Shown here: positions 1 through 7,418 of the stretch, piece by piece
Position numbering within the stretch: position 1 is the first letter of the stretch
How the letters are laid out: every line of letters starts with the position of its first letter
Source of the DNA: JBECKR01 sp040235415
GTDB taxonomy: Bacteria; Acidobacteriota; Polarisedimenticolia; Polarisedimenticolales; Polarisedimenticolaceae
Direction: 5' to 3'
Assembly: GCA_040235415.1 (NCBI GenBank)
Contig: JBECKR010000426.1
Span: 1-15,475, forward strand
DNA length: 15,475 bases
Program-made: the position numbers and the translations under genes
The notes under the pieces: generated by a model
The model's database searches: none
Told to the model about the DNA's origin: nothing
What the model saw: the letters and a program-made list of their open reading frames with translations, nothing else

Positions 1-1207
1 GGCCGCCGCCGGTTGCGGCGGTCGTGCCGAGGGCGTGCGCCGCCCCGGCCAGGTCCGGCCAGCGGGCCGGCACCCGGGTCCACAGCAGCACCCCCGCGGC
101 CAGCAGGAGCGTCGCCAGGAGCGCGAGCACGACGGTGGCGGCCGCTCTGCGCGCGGATCCCAGGCGACCCGCGATCCAGCGCTCGACGACCCCCGAGACG
201 AGCAGCGCGACCGCGGGGGCGACCGGCAGGATGTAGGCGCTGCGCTTGCTCGCCGCAAGCGAGAAGAACCCGACGACGACCGCGATCCAGACCCAAGCGA
301 GCCGGTCGAGACGCCGCTCCTGCTCCGTCCTTCCCGGCAGCCCCGCCGCCAGCGGCACGAGCCACGCCCACGGCGCCATGTCGACCCAGAAGTACGCGAG
401 GTAGTACCACACCGGCTGGCGGTGGTCCCACGCCCCGACGAAGCGCGTGACGTTCTGCCGCACCAGAAGCTCGTGGAGGAAGCCGTCGCGCCCGGCCACC
501 GCGACGTACCACGGCGCCGCCACCGCGAGCGCCACGACGAGGACGAGCGCCCCACCGGCGAGCCCGCGCCGGCCGAACGCCTCGCCGGGCCGTCCGGTGG
601 CAACGGCCCACGCCGCGAACACCCCGCCGGGAAGGACCGCGGCGACGGGGCCCTTGGCGAGCAGGCCGGCCCCGACCGCGAGCCCGGCGAGCGCCACGCC
701 GGGGAGTCGGCGGGCGCCGAGATCGACGATCCGCACGAGAGGTAGGAGCGCCGCCGCGGTCGTGGCGGCCACGAGGATGTCCATCTGGGCCTGGCGCGAG
801 CCCCAGTAGACCATGAACGTCGTGAGCGCGAGCGCGGCCGCGATCCGCGCGCGCCGCCGTCCGGCGTGGCCCGCGGCGAGCCCGAAGACGCACAGCACGA
901 GCAGCGTGCCGGCGAGCGCGGACGGCGTCCGCAGCGCGGTCTCGTCGACCGCGCCGGTCACGCGCGACGCCGCGAGCGCGAGCCAGTAGTACAGGATCGG
1001 CTTCTCGGGGAACGGTCGACCGTCGACCGTCGGGACGACGAAATCGCCGCGCTCTGCCATCTCGACCGCTGCGCGGCCGTAGACCGGCTCGTTCGGGTTC
1101 CACAGGTCGCGCGCGCCGGTCCACGCCCACAGCAGCACGAAGCAGGCCGGGAGGATCCAGACGAGGTCGAGCGCCGCGTGGTCCCGCGCTGCGCGGGCCG
1201 CGGTCAC
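1..1207 (-). CDS. GT39/ArnT-like membrane glycosyltransferase (PMT_2 family), 3' end beyond window
   Basis: Reading the minus strand from a GTG at 1207 gives an open frame of 402 codons with no stop before base 1, so the C-terminus is missing. Residues 34-76 carry the PMT/ArnT signature in the first extracytoplasmic loop: DLWNPNEPVYG, then GDFVVPTVDGRPFPEKPILYYW. Several hydrophobic segments follow (about 95-112, 122-160, 168-200 and beyond). By family these are polytopic inner-membrane enzymes that move sugars from polyprenyl-phosphate carriers onto lipid A or other envelope acceptors. Donor and acceptor cannot be told here. The start overlaps the ABC transporter stop as GTGA, so the two are probably translationally coupled. 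One oddity is that the usual Asp-Glu pair of the loop reads Asn39-Glu40. The family call is firm; the exact function is open. Confidence 0.88.
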   Translation of the reverse strand, partial: MTAARAARDHAALDLVWILPACFVLLWAWTGARDLWNPNEPVYGRAAVEMAERGDFVVPTVDGRPFPEKPILYYWLALAASRVTGAVDETALRTPSALAGTLLVLCVFGLAAGHAGRRRARIAAALALTTFMVYWGSRQAQMDILVAATTAAALLPLVRIVDLGARRLPGVALAGLAVGAGLLAKGPVAAVLPGGVFAAWAVATGRPGEAFGRRGLAGGALVLVVALAVAAPWYVAVAGRDGFLHELLVRQNVTRFVGAWDHRQPVWYYLAYFWVDMAPWAWLVPLAAGLPGRTEQERRLDRLAWVWIAVVVGFFSLAASKRSAYILPVAPAVALLVSGVVERWIAGRLGSARRAAATVVLALLATLLLAAGVLLWTRVPARWPDLAGAAHALGTTAATGGG

Positions 1208-3018
1208 GGCGTCGTGCTCTCGAACTGCAGCGCGTGCAGCCGGGCGTACGTCCCGCCCTTCGCGATCAGCGTCTCGTGCGTCCCTTCCTCGACGATCCGT
1301 CCGCGGTCGAGGACCACGATGCGGTCGGCGCGGCGCACGGTCGCGAGGCGGTGCGCGATGACGATCGAGGTCCGGCCGTGCATCAACCGCTCGAGCGCCT
1401 CCTGCACGAGGGACTCGCTCTCGGCGTCGAGCGCGGAAGTCGCCTCGTCGAGGATGAGGATCGGCGGGTCCTTGAGCAACGCACGAGCGATCGTGAGGCG
1501 CTGCCGCTGACCCATCGACAGCCGAGCGCCGCGCTCGCCGAGCGTCGTGTCCCAGCCTTGCGGAAGCTCCCCGACGAACCCTTCGGCGTGAGCAGCGCGG
1601 GCCGCCGCGACGACGCGGTCCAACGGGATGTCGTCGCGGCCGTACGCGATGTTGCGCCTCACGGTCGCGTTGAACAGCACGGTCTCCTGCGTGACGAGGC
1701 CGATCTGTCCGCGCAGGGACGCGAGGGTCACCCGGCGCACGTCGTGGTCGTCGATCGTGATCCGGCCGCGCGTGGGATCGTAGAACCGGCAGACGAGGTT
1801 CGCGATCGTCGACTTCCCCGAGCCCGACGCGCCGACGAGCGCCACGACCTCGCCGCGGCGGACGACGAGGTCGACGCCGTGGAGCACGCGGTCGTCGTCG
1901 TAGGCGAAGTCCACCGCCTCGAAGCGAATCTCGCGCGAGAACGGAGGGAGGTCCGTCGCGGCCGCCGGATCGCGGATCTCGGACGCGCGGTCCATCATGT
2001 CGAACACGCGCTCCGCGGCGGCGATCCCCATCTGGAGCTCGACGTTCGACTGGTTCAGGCGGCGGATCGACATGTACAGCGCCGCGAGCGCGGTCATGAC
2101 CACCATGAACTCGCCGGGATCGAGCGTGCGGGCGGCGATCAGCCAGCCGGCCAGCACGAACACCGCCGCACCCGCGACCGCGCCGAACAGCTCGAGCACG
2201 GCCGGAGCCAGCGCGGCGGCGCGTCCCGCCCTGAGGTCGGCGCGGACCATCCGGCCGAGAGCGGTCCGGAAACGCTCGACCTCGAACCGCTCCATCGAGA
2301 ACCCCTGGACGACCTTGACGCCGGACACGGTCTCGGCGACGACGTTCGCCACGTCCGCCATCGCCTCCTGCGAGGAGCGCGATGCGCGCCGGAGCTTGCG
2401 GCCGAGCCGGACCATGGGCCAGGCCAGCAACGGCAACGCGATCGCCGAGAACACGGTCAGCCGCCAGTTGCTCCAGAGTGCGACCCCGAGCATGAACGGC
2501 GCCATGACGCCGACGCGGACCGTGTCCGCGAGCACCGTCGTGCACAGCTTCTGGAGGCGGGCGATGTCGTTCAGGATGCGCGACAGGATCAACCCCGAAG
2601 GGTTCGCCTGGAAGAATCGCAGGGACTGCTCGACGACCGAGCGGTAGAGGTCGGCGCGGAGGTCGCGGATGACGTGCACGCCCGCGCGCGTCGTGAGGTA
2701 CTCGCCGAAGTACGTGAACACCGCCTTGACGAAGAACAACCCGACGAACAGCAGCGGGACCTGCACGAACGCGTGCTCGCCGGCCCAGGAGGTCAGGCGG
2801 TCGAGCGGCAGAAGCTCGCGGGCGCGGGTCAGGACGTCGTTGCCGCCGGTCGCCGCGGGCGGGATCGGCTTCTGCAGCAGGACGTAGTTGACGAGCGGCT
2901 TCATCGTGGCGGCGACGACGCCCATCAGCGCGCCGCTGATCGCGAGCAGCGCCGCCGCCGTCGCCATCCCGGCGAGGTACGGACGGATGTACAAAAGCAG
3001 CCGCCGCAGCGAACGCAT
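1204..3018 (-). CDS. ABC exporter, MsbA-like lipid/multidrug transporter (fused permease and ATPase)
   Basis: The 604-residue protein has the half-transporter layout: a six-helix membrane domain (about 15-330) followed by an ATPase domain (about 362-600). Visible motifs are Walker A GASGSGKS (396-403), Q-loop Gln444, signature LSMGQ (500-504), Walker B ILILDE (520-525), D-loop SALD and H-loop His556. The signature has Met in place of the usual first Gly of LSGGQ. The size and the motif order match MsbA and related exporters, which dimerise in the inner membrane and flip lipids such as lipid A core or export drugs. The next gene is an ArnT-like glycosyltransferase overlapping by four bases, which favours an envelope-lipid role. 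The ATG start is preceded by TAGCAT six bases upstream and no Shine-Dalgarno sequence, suggesting a leaderless message. Confidence 0.93.
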   Translation of the reverse strand: MRSLRRLLLYIRPYLAGMATAAALLAISGALMGVVAATMKPLVNYVLLQKPIPPAATGGNDVLTRARELLPLDRLTSWAGEHAFVQVPLLFVGLFFVKAVFTYFGEYLTTRAGVHVIRDLRADLYRSVVEQSLRFFQANPSGLILSRILNDIARLQKLCTTVLADTVRVGVMAPFMLGVALWSNWRLTVFSAIALPLLAWPMVRLGRKLRRASRSSQEAMADVANVVAETVSGVKVVQGFSMERFEVERFRTALGRMVRADLRAGRAAALAPAVLELFGAVAGAAVFVLAGWLIAARTLDPGEFMVVMTALAALYMSIRRLNQSNVELQMGIAAAERVFDMMDRASEIRDPAAATDLPPFSREIRFEAVDFAYDDDRVLHGVDLVVRRGEVVALVGASGSGKSTIANLVCRFYDPTRGRITIDDHDVRRVTLASLRGQIGLVTQETVLFNATVRRNIAYGRDDIPLDRVVAAARAAHAEGFVGELPQGWDTTLGERGARLSMGQRQRLTIARALLKDPPILILDEATSALDAESESLVQEALERLMHGRTSIVIAHRLATVRRADRIVVLDRGRIVEEGTHETLIAKGGTYARLHALQFESTTP

Positions 3019-3024
3019 GGCCGG

Positions 3025-3030
3025 ATGCTA
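3025..3030 (-). promoter_or_regulatory. Candidate -10 box of a leaderless promoter for the ABC transporter
   Basis: On the minus strand TGCTAGCAT (an extended -10 form, hexamer TAGCAT) lies six bases before the ATG at 3018, so transcription would begin at or near the start codon. No purine-rich ribosome binding site lies between. I see no convincing -35 box. Confidence 0.4.
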
Positions 3031-3068
3031 GCAGAAACCGGGCCCGACGCGGGGGCCGCCGGAGTACG

Positions 3069-4439
3069 ATGCGAGACCGGAGACCCGGCGTGAAGGAATC
3101 GGAACCGGATCGAGACGAGGTCGGGTTCGACGAGGCGGCGGCGCTCGCGGTCGACCTGCACCGCCGCGGTCGCCTCGACGACGCGCGGCTGCTGTACGAC
3201 CGGCTGCTCGAAGCGTGCCCGGATCACGCCGACCTGCTGCACTTCCGCGGCGTCCTGGACCATCAGCAGGGACGTCCCGACGAGGCGATCGCGCGGATAC
3301 GGAGGTCGATCGCGCTGCGCCCCGAGCATCCGGACTTCAGGAACAACCTCGGCAACGTGTATCGCGAGATCGATCGCGACAGCGAGGCGGAGGCGGAGTA
3401 CCGCGCCGCCCTCCGGGCCCGGGAGGGGTTCGCGGACGCGCACAACAACCTCGGGACCGTGCTGCGGGCGCGCGGCGCGACGGACGAGGCGATCGCGCGC
3501 TTCCGCCGGGCGGTCGAGCTCGCGCCCGACCACCGCGGCGCCCTCGTGAACCTCGGCCGGACGCTGTGCTCGCGCCGGGAGTGGGAGGCGGGCTTCGAGG
3601 CGTTCCGCCGGGTCCTGGAGCTCGACCCGCTCGACGCCCACGCCTATCGCTCCCTGGGCCTCGCGTATTACTGCGCCGGGCGGCTCGACCTCGCGGCCGA
3701 GCTGTACGCGCGGTGGGCCGAGCGCGACCCGGACTCCGAGCTCGCGCGCCACCTGCTCGCCGCCAGCACGGGCGGCGACGTCCCGGAACGCGCCTCGAAC
3801 GGGGCGGTGCGGGCCATCTTCGACCGCTTCGCCGAGGCGTTCGACGAGAAGCTCGAGCATCTCGGCTACCGTGCGCCGCGGCTCGTGGCGGAGGCTTTGA
3901 GGGAGGCGCTCGGGGCGGCGGCCGGATCTCTCGCCGTCCTCGACGCCGGGTGCGGCACCGGGCTGTGCGGGCCGTTCCTGAGACCGATCGCCGCGACGCT
4001 CGTCGGCGTCGACCTCTCGGAGGCCATGCTCGCGAAGGCGCGCGACCGCGGCGGATACGACCGGCTCGTGGCCGGGGAGCTCGTCGCGTTCCTCGACGCG
4101 AGCCCTCGCGCGTTCGACGCCATCGCATCCGCCGATACGCTTTGCTACCTCGGGCGGCTCGACGGCGCGTTCGCGGCCGCGGCGCGATCGCTCCGTCCCG
4201 GGGGGGTGGTGGCGTTCACGGTCGAGCGCCTCGGGGACGGCGCTCCCACGGACGGGTCGGATTGGACGCTCCTCCCCCACGGCCGCTACGCGCACTCCCG
4301 CGCGTACGTCGAACGGACGCTCGCCGCGGCGGGACTCGCCGCGACGGCGGTCCGCGACGACGTCCTCCGCACGGAGATGGGTCGTCCCGTCCGCGGCCTC
4401 GTCGTCGCCGCCCGTAGGGTGTCGGACACCGGTGTCTGA
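3069..4439 (+). CDS. TPR-repeat protein fused to a SAM-dependent methyltransferase (COG4976-like)
   Basis: The first half (about residues 18-235) is built of five or six tetratricopeptide repeats, for example HNNLGTVLRARGATDEAIARF and AYRSLGLAYYCAGRLDLAAEL. The second half (about 245-450) is a class I methyltransferase with motif I LDAGCGTGLCG and acidic motif GVDLSEAM, preceded by the IFDRFAEAFDEKLEHLGYRAP stretch typical of TPR-linked methyltransferases. The acceptor is unknown; TPRs usually bind a protein partner. Start choice is uncertain. The ATG at 3069 has GGAG only four bases upstream, while the in-frame GTG at 3090 has GGAGA at good spacing and lies downstream of a TACGAT box (3065-3070). 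The last residues, VSDTGV, and the stop codon are encoded by a tandem palindromic repeat, so this tail is probably not native to the family. Confidence 0.85.
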   Translation: MRDRRPGVKESEPDRDEVGFDEAAALAVDLHRRGRLDDARLLYDRLLEACPDHADLLHFRGVLDHQQGRPDEAIARIRRSIALRPEHPDFRNNLGNVYREIDRDSEAEAEYRAALRAREGFADAHNNLGTVLRARGATDEAIARFRRAVELAPDHRGALVNLGRTLCSRREWEAGFEAFRRVLELDPLDAHAYRSLGLAYYCAGRLDLAAELYARWAERDPDSELARHLLAASTGGDVPERASNGAVRAIFDRFAEAFDEKLEHLGYRAPRLVAEALREALGAAAGSLAVLDAGCGTGLCGPFLRPIAATLVGVDLSEAMLAKARDRGGYDRLVAGELVAFLDASPRAFDAIASADTLCYLGRLDGAFAAAARSLRPGGVVAFTVERLGDGAPTDGSDWTLLPHGRYAHSRAYVERTLAAAGLAATAVRDDVLRTEMGRPVRGLVVAARRVSDTGV

Positions 4440-4444
4440 CACCC
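4417..4444. repeat. Tandem pair of GGTGTCNGACACC palindromes
   Basis: Two 13-bp cores lie directly side by side (4418-4430 with centre G, 4431-4443 with centre T), and together they form a 26-bp palindrome with a single G/T mismatch pair; the flanking G4417 and C4444 extend it to 28 bp. The TGA of the upstream TPR-methyltransferase gene is inside the second core (4437-4439). The element lies just before the putative kynurenine monooxygenase promoter and may act as a terminator for the gene upstream. Confidence 0.85.
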
Positions 4445-4454
4445 TGTGCCCGGG

Positions 4455-4460
4455 TACAAT
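4455..4460 (+). promoter_or_regulatory. Candidate -10 box of a leaderless promoter for kmo
   Basis: TACAAT, one mismatch from the consensus TATAAT, ends seven bases before the ATG at 4468. That spacing places the transcript start at about the start codon. No Shine-Dalgarno sequence is visible. It lies 10 bp downstream of the tandem palindrome. Confidence 0.45.
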
Positions 4461-4467
4461 CGCGCGC

Positions 4468-5853
4468 ATGGGGCCACGGCGCGAGCAGGACGTCGTGATC
4501 GTGGGCGGAGGGCTCGTCGGCTCGCTGCTGGCGGTCGTGCTCGCCGAGCGCGGGCGGCCGGTGACGGTGTTCGAGCGCCGGGCGGACCCGCGACGGGGAG
4601 GCGCGGAAGGCGGGCGCTCGATCAATCTGGTGCTGACCCGACGCGGCGTGCGGGCGCTCGAGCGCGTCGGTCTCGCGACCCGCGCCATGGCCCTGACGGT
4701 CCCGGTGACCGGGAGGATGATGCACGCCGTCGACGGCGAGCGGGCGTATCAGCCGTACGGCCGGGATGCCTCGGAGTGCAACCTGTCGATCTCGCGGGCC
4801 GGGCTCAACGCGTTCTTGCTCGACGCCGCGGTCGAGCGCGGCGTCGACGTGAGGTTCGGCGCGCGCCTCGTGGGGGCCGACGCCGGCCGCGGGCGGTTGT
4901 CGTTCGAGGACGACGCGAGCGCGCGGTTCGAGATCGAGGCCCGGGTGGTGTTCGGCGCGGACGGTGCCGGCTCCGCGCTTCGAGGCGCGCTGCGGGACGC
5001 CGGGACGGTCGAGGAATCCGTGGACATGCTGCCCCACGGATACAAGGAGCTCGAGATCCCGCCGGACGACCGCGGGGCGTTCCGGATCGAGGCGCACGCC
5101 CTCCACATCTGGCCGCGGGGGAGCTTCATGCTGATGGCGCTTCCGAACGTCGACGGCAGCTTCACGGCGACGCTGTACCTTCCGTACCAGGGCGCGCGCG
5201 GCTTCGACCGGCTCGCGGATCCGGACGGGGTGCGCGCGCTGTTCCGCTCGGCGTTCCCCGACGCGATCGCGCTGATGCCGGACCTCGAGCGTGCGTTCTT
5301 CGCGAATCCGACCGGCAGCCTCGGCACCGTGCGGTGCCGGCCGTGGCGTGTAGGCGGGCGGGCGCTCTTGATCGGAGACGCCGCGCACGCCATCGTGCCG
5401 TTCTTCGGCCAGGGGATGAACACCGGATTCGAGGATTGCTCCGTGCTCGCCGACCTGCTCGACGCCCGCGGGAACGACTTCGACGCCGTGTTCGCCGAGT
5501 TCGAGCGCCGCCGCAAGCCGGACGCGGACGCGATCGCCGACATGGCGCTCGAGAACTTCGTCGAGATGCGCGACCGCGTCGCCGACGACCGCTTCCTCCT
5601 GCGCAAGGCCGTGGAGCATCGCCTGGAGGTCGAGATGCCGCGCTCGTACCGCTCGCGGTACTCGATGGTGATGTACAGCCACATCCCGTTCGCGGTCGCG
5701 CGCGAGGCGGGACGCGTCCAGGAGGGGATCCTCGACGACCTGTGCGCCGGGATCGAGTCCCCCGACGCGCTCGACGTCGAGCGCGCCCGGCGCCTCGTCG
5801 ACACCCGCCTGACTCCGCTCCTGCGAGCCCGGAACGTCCGTCTCGACTACTGA
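4468..5853 (+). CDS. kmo: Kynurenine 3-monooxygenase (FAD-dependent)
   Basis: The 461-residue flavoprotein has the N-terminal dinucleotide fold GGGLVG (13-18), the KMO-specific stretch GGRSINLVLTRRG, the DG motif (Asp165-Gly166) and the FAD-ribityl motif GDAAHAIVPFFGQGMNTGFED starting at 303. The family hydroxylates L-kynurenine to 3-hydroxykynurenine with NADPH and O2, in tryptophan breakdown towards 3-hydroxyanthranilate and, in some bacteria, NAD. Length and motifs match bacterial KMOs. I chose the ATG at 4468 over an in-frame GTG at 4432, because the latter lies inside the palindromic repeat, has no ribosome binding site, and precedes the -10 box. No other kynurenine-pathway gene is recognisable here. 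The gene is convergent with a LigB-type ring-cleavage dioxygenase, but that gene has its own orientation and a functional link is unproven. Confidence 0.9.
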   Translation: MGPRREQDVVIVGGGLVGSLLAVVLAERGRPVTVFERRADPRRGGAEGGRSINLVLTRRGVRALERVGLATRAMALTVPVTGRMMHAVDGERAYQPYGRDASECNLSISRAGLNAFLLDAAVERGVDVRFGARLVGADAGRGRLSFEDDASARFEIEARVVFGADGAGSALRGALRDAGTVEESVDMLPHGYKELEIPPDDRGAFRIEAHALHIWPRGSFMLMALPNVDGSFTATLYLPYQGARGFDRLADPDGVRALFRSAFPDAIALMPDLERAFFANPTGSLGTVRCRPWRVGGRALLIGDAAHAIVPFFGQGMNTGFEDCSVLADLLDARGNDFDAVFAEFERRRKPDADAIADMALENFVEMRDRVADDRFLLRKAVEHRLEVEMPRSYRSRYSMVMYSHIPFAVAREAGRVQEGILDDLCAGIESPDALDVERARRLVDTRLTPLLRARNVRLDY

Positions 5854-5858
5854 CGTCG

Positions 5859-5895
5859 CGAAGTAGACGCGGTGTCCGACACCGTTCTTACATCG
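5859..5895. repeat. Single GGTGTCNGACACC palindrome with degenerate outer arms, between convergent genes
   Basis: The core is 5871-5883 with centre C, and the flanking C and G make a 15-bp palindrome. The outer arms, CGAAGTAGACGC on the left and GTTCTTACATCG on the right, are imperfect inverted copies. The right arm carries the final Met codon and TAA stop of the minus-strand dioxygenase (5888-5893). On the plus strand the hairpin is followed by TTCTT. It sits 5 bp after the kmo stop, so it could terminate transcription from both sides. Confidence 0.8.
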
Positions 5896-6670
5896 CCAGG
5901 CTGCGCATCGAGAGGTTGCCGTGCTGGAAGCCGACGTGGATCCAGAACGGGCGATGCCCGGGGGTCGCGGCGCCCAGCGCCACGAGCAGCGGCAGGAAGT
6001 GCTCCGGGGTCGGCGCCGCCAGGTCGGCGTTCGGCCCGCGCTCGACGTAGCGCTCGAGCGCGTCGGTGTCGTTCGCCTCGATCCTCTCGGCCACCCAGGC
6101 GTCGAACGCCGTGGCCCAGGTGTCTTCGGGGCCGGGATCGTCCTCGAAGCGGACCCGAGAGAGGTTGTGGACGATGCCGCCGGTCCCGAGCACGACGACG
6201 TCGCGTTCGCGCAGCGCTCGGAGCGCGGTCCCCAGTCGCCTCGCGACGGCGGCGCCGCCCCGGCGAGGGAGCGCGACCTGGACGATCGGGACGTCGGCGG
6301 CGGGAAAGGCCGAGCGCAGCGGTACCCAGACGCCGTGATCGAGCCGCCGCTCCGGGTCCTCGCGCGCCTCGATGCCCGAATCCCGCAGCCGCCCGACGAT
6401 CTCGGCCGCGAGCGCCGGATCGCCGGGACAGGGGTAGTCCATGCGGTACAGCGCCTGCGGGAATCCGCCGAAGTCGTGGACGATCCCCGGGCGCGCGCCG
6501 GAGGTCACGCCGAGTGGAGCGGATGCCTGCCAGTGCGCCGACACCGCGACGATCGCGCGCGGCGCCGGGAGAGACTCGAAGTAGCGCCGGACGTCGCGGC
6601 CGAACGTACCCGGTTCCAACGCCAGCGTCGGTGCCCCGTGCGCCAAGAAGACACTCGGTGCGGTCACCAC
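5888..6670 (-). CDS. LigB/DODA-type class III extradiol ring-cleavage dioxygenase (YgiD-like)
   Basis: The 260-residue protein matches the YgiD/DODA branch of the LigB superfamily in length and motifs. Its conserved histidines sit in FLAHGAP (His11), SAHW (His46), HDFGGFP (His65), LDHGVW (His112), GGIVHNL (His168) and TPEHFLP (His224). In relatives such histidines hold the catalytic Fe(II) or Zn and the proton donor. Known members open catechol-type rings such as DOPA; the substrate here is not predictable. The start is one of two consecutive GTG codons (6670 or 6667). A GGAGG at 4 or 7 bases spacing favours the second slightly. The C-terminal Met and TAA stop are part of a palindromic repeat arm. 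A 40-residue membrane protein lies upstream on the same strand, separated by another copy of the repeat. Confidence 0.87.
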   Translation of the reverse strand: MVTAPSVFLAHGAPTLALEPGTFGRDVRRYFESLPAPRAIVAVSAHWQASAPLGVTSGARPGIVHDFGGFPQALYRMDYPCPGDPALAAEIVGRLRDSGIEAREDPERRLDHGVWVPLRSAFPAADVPIVQVALPRRGGAAVARRLGTALRALRERDVVVLGTGGIVHNLSRVRFEDDPGPEDTWATAFDAWVAERIEANDTDALERYVERGPNADLAAPTPEHFLPLLVALGAATPGHRPFWIHVGFQHGNLSMRSLAM

Positions 6671-6678
6671 GTCGCCTC

Positions 6679-6713
6679 CGATGTAAAAGGGTGTCAGACA
6701 CCGTTTTTACATC
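6679..6713. repeat. Full-length GGTGTCNGACACC palindrome with A/T arms; likely bidirectional terminator
   Basis: Core 6690-6702 with centre A. The outer arms GATGTAAAA and TTTTTACATC pair around it, giving an almost complete 34-bp inverted repeat with one mismatched pair and one extra T. Both strands show a GC-containing hairpin followed by a T run, the classic form of an intrinsic terminator. The right arm contains the last codons and TAA stop of the small minus-strand membrane protein (6707-6712). The left arm ends about 10 bp before the start of the dioxygenase gene. Confidence 0.85.
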
Positions 6714-6829
6714 TTGGCGATCGCGATCGCCAGGGCGGCGGCGAGCGCCGCGATGCCGAGGACGATCGCGACGATCGATATCGTGAGCTCGTGGCTCGTG
6801 GCCGAGGGGGCCTGCGGTGTCCGGGACAT
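6707..6829 (-). CDS. Small single-span membrane protein, 40 residues, function unknown
   Basis: From an ATG at 6829 the frame encodes 40 residues: a short polar N-terminus rich in Ser, Thr and Pro (MSRTPQAPSATSHE), then one hydrophobic helix of about 23 residues (ISIVAIVLGIAALAAALAIA) and a final Lys-Met. GGAGAG lies five bases before the ATG, which is why I prefer this start to one further upstream giving 75 residues. I do not recognise a family. The layout would fit a small membrane regulatory or accessory subunit, but that is a guess. The final Met codon and TAA are supplied by the palindromic repeat arm. It lies between ndk and the LigB-type dioxygenase, on the same strand as both. Confidence 0.6.
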   Translation of the reverse strand: MSRTPQAPSATSHELTISIVAIVLGIAALAAALAIAIAKM

Positions 6830-6958
6830 GTCGTCTCTCCGGTCGGTTCCTTTTGGACTCACGCCATGGACAGCGACAGCCCGCCACGTCCTCACCGACC
6901 GGACCCGAATACGATTCGCGAAATCCCCCGGCACGTCGCGCAGCCGGGACTATTGAAA

Positions 6959-6982
6959 GAAATCGAGGAATGTCCCGGTCAC
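6959..6982. repeat. Possible degenerate copy of the GGGA-nGT-TCCC palindrome family after ndk
   Basis: Just downstream of the ndk stop, the plus strand reads GAAATCGAGGAATGTCCC. This resembles the minus-strand form AAATAGGGGAACGTCCCC found between sucD and ndk: AAAT, then GGAAyGTCCC. The match is partial and the second arm is lost, so this may be chance. Confidence 0.3.
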
Positions 6983-6984
6983 GG

Positions 6985-7398
6985 TCACCGGAGCTCGACC
7001 CCCGGGAACCAGTACCCGCACTCGAAGGTCGCGGTCTCCGGAGCGTCCGAGCCGTGCACCGCGTTCTTCTCGATGTCGGTGCCGAACTCGGCGCGGATGG
7101 TGCCCTTCTCGGCGCGGCGGGAATCGGTCGCCCCGATGACCTCGCGCCACTTCGCGATCGCGTCGTCGCGCTCGAGCACCATGACGACGGCCGGCCCCGA
7201 GGACATGAACGAGACGAGGTCGACGAAGAACGGGCGCTCGCGATGCACCCAGTAGAACCCCTCGGCGTGCTGCCGGCTCATGTGGACCAGCCGCAGACCG
7301 ACAATGCGGAAGCCTTCCTTCTCGATGCGGGTCAAGATCGGGCCGATCGCCCCGCGGGACGCCGCGTCGGGCTTGATCATCGCGAACGTGCGTTCCAT
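6985..7398 (-). CDS. ndk: Nucleoside diphosphate kinase
   Basis: The 137-residue protein is the standard length and opens with ERTFAMIKPDA. The HRERPFF motif (52-58), the substrate-loop region and the active-site NAVHGSD with phospho-accepting His115 are all present. The enzyme passes the gamma phosphate from ATP or GTP to any NDP through a phosphohistidine, keeping NTP pools in balance. The ATG at 7398 has GGAG at a spacing of four. It follows sucD after 37 bp on the same strand. Coupling to succinyl-CoA synthetase is biochemically sensible, since that enzyme makes ATP or GTP. A palindromic hairpin in the sucD-ndk gap might reduce ndk expression relative to sucCD. Confidence 0.97.
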   Translation of the reverse strand: MERTFAMIKPDAASRGAIGPILTRIEKEGFRIVGLRLVHMSRQHAEGFYWVHRERPFFVDLVSFMSSGPAVVMVLERDDAIAKWREVIGATDSRRAEKGTIRAEFGTDIEKNAVHGSDAPETATFECGYWFPGVELR

Positions 7399-7418
7399 GG
7401 ATCTCCGGTCCTTTTCGA

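Noticed and set aside
1014..1032. GTCGAC-rich inverted repeat near 1014-1032
   Set aside because: It lies inside the glycosyltransferase coding sequence and encodes the conserved TVDGRPF stretch; codon usage explains it.
1234..3093. Plus-strand open frame of about 620 codons opposite the ABC transporter
   Set aside because: The ABC transporter on the minus strand has every expected motif, while this frame has low-complexity Arg/Asp-rich sequence and no recognisable domain.
4432..4467. Upstream GTG start for kynurenine monooxygenase
   Set aside because: It sits inside the palindrome, overlaps the previous gene's stop region, has no ribosome binding site, and lies upstream of the probable -10 box.
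2925..4688. Minus-strand open frame of about 590 codons opposite the TPR-methyltransferase
   Set aside because: It crosses the promoter region of two genes and has shadow-type composition. The plus-strand protein has clear TPR and methyltransferase motifs.
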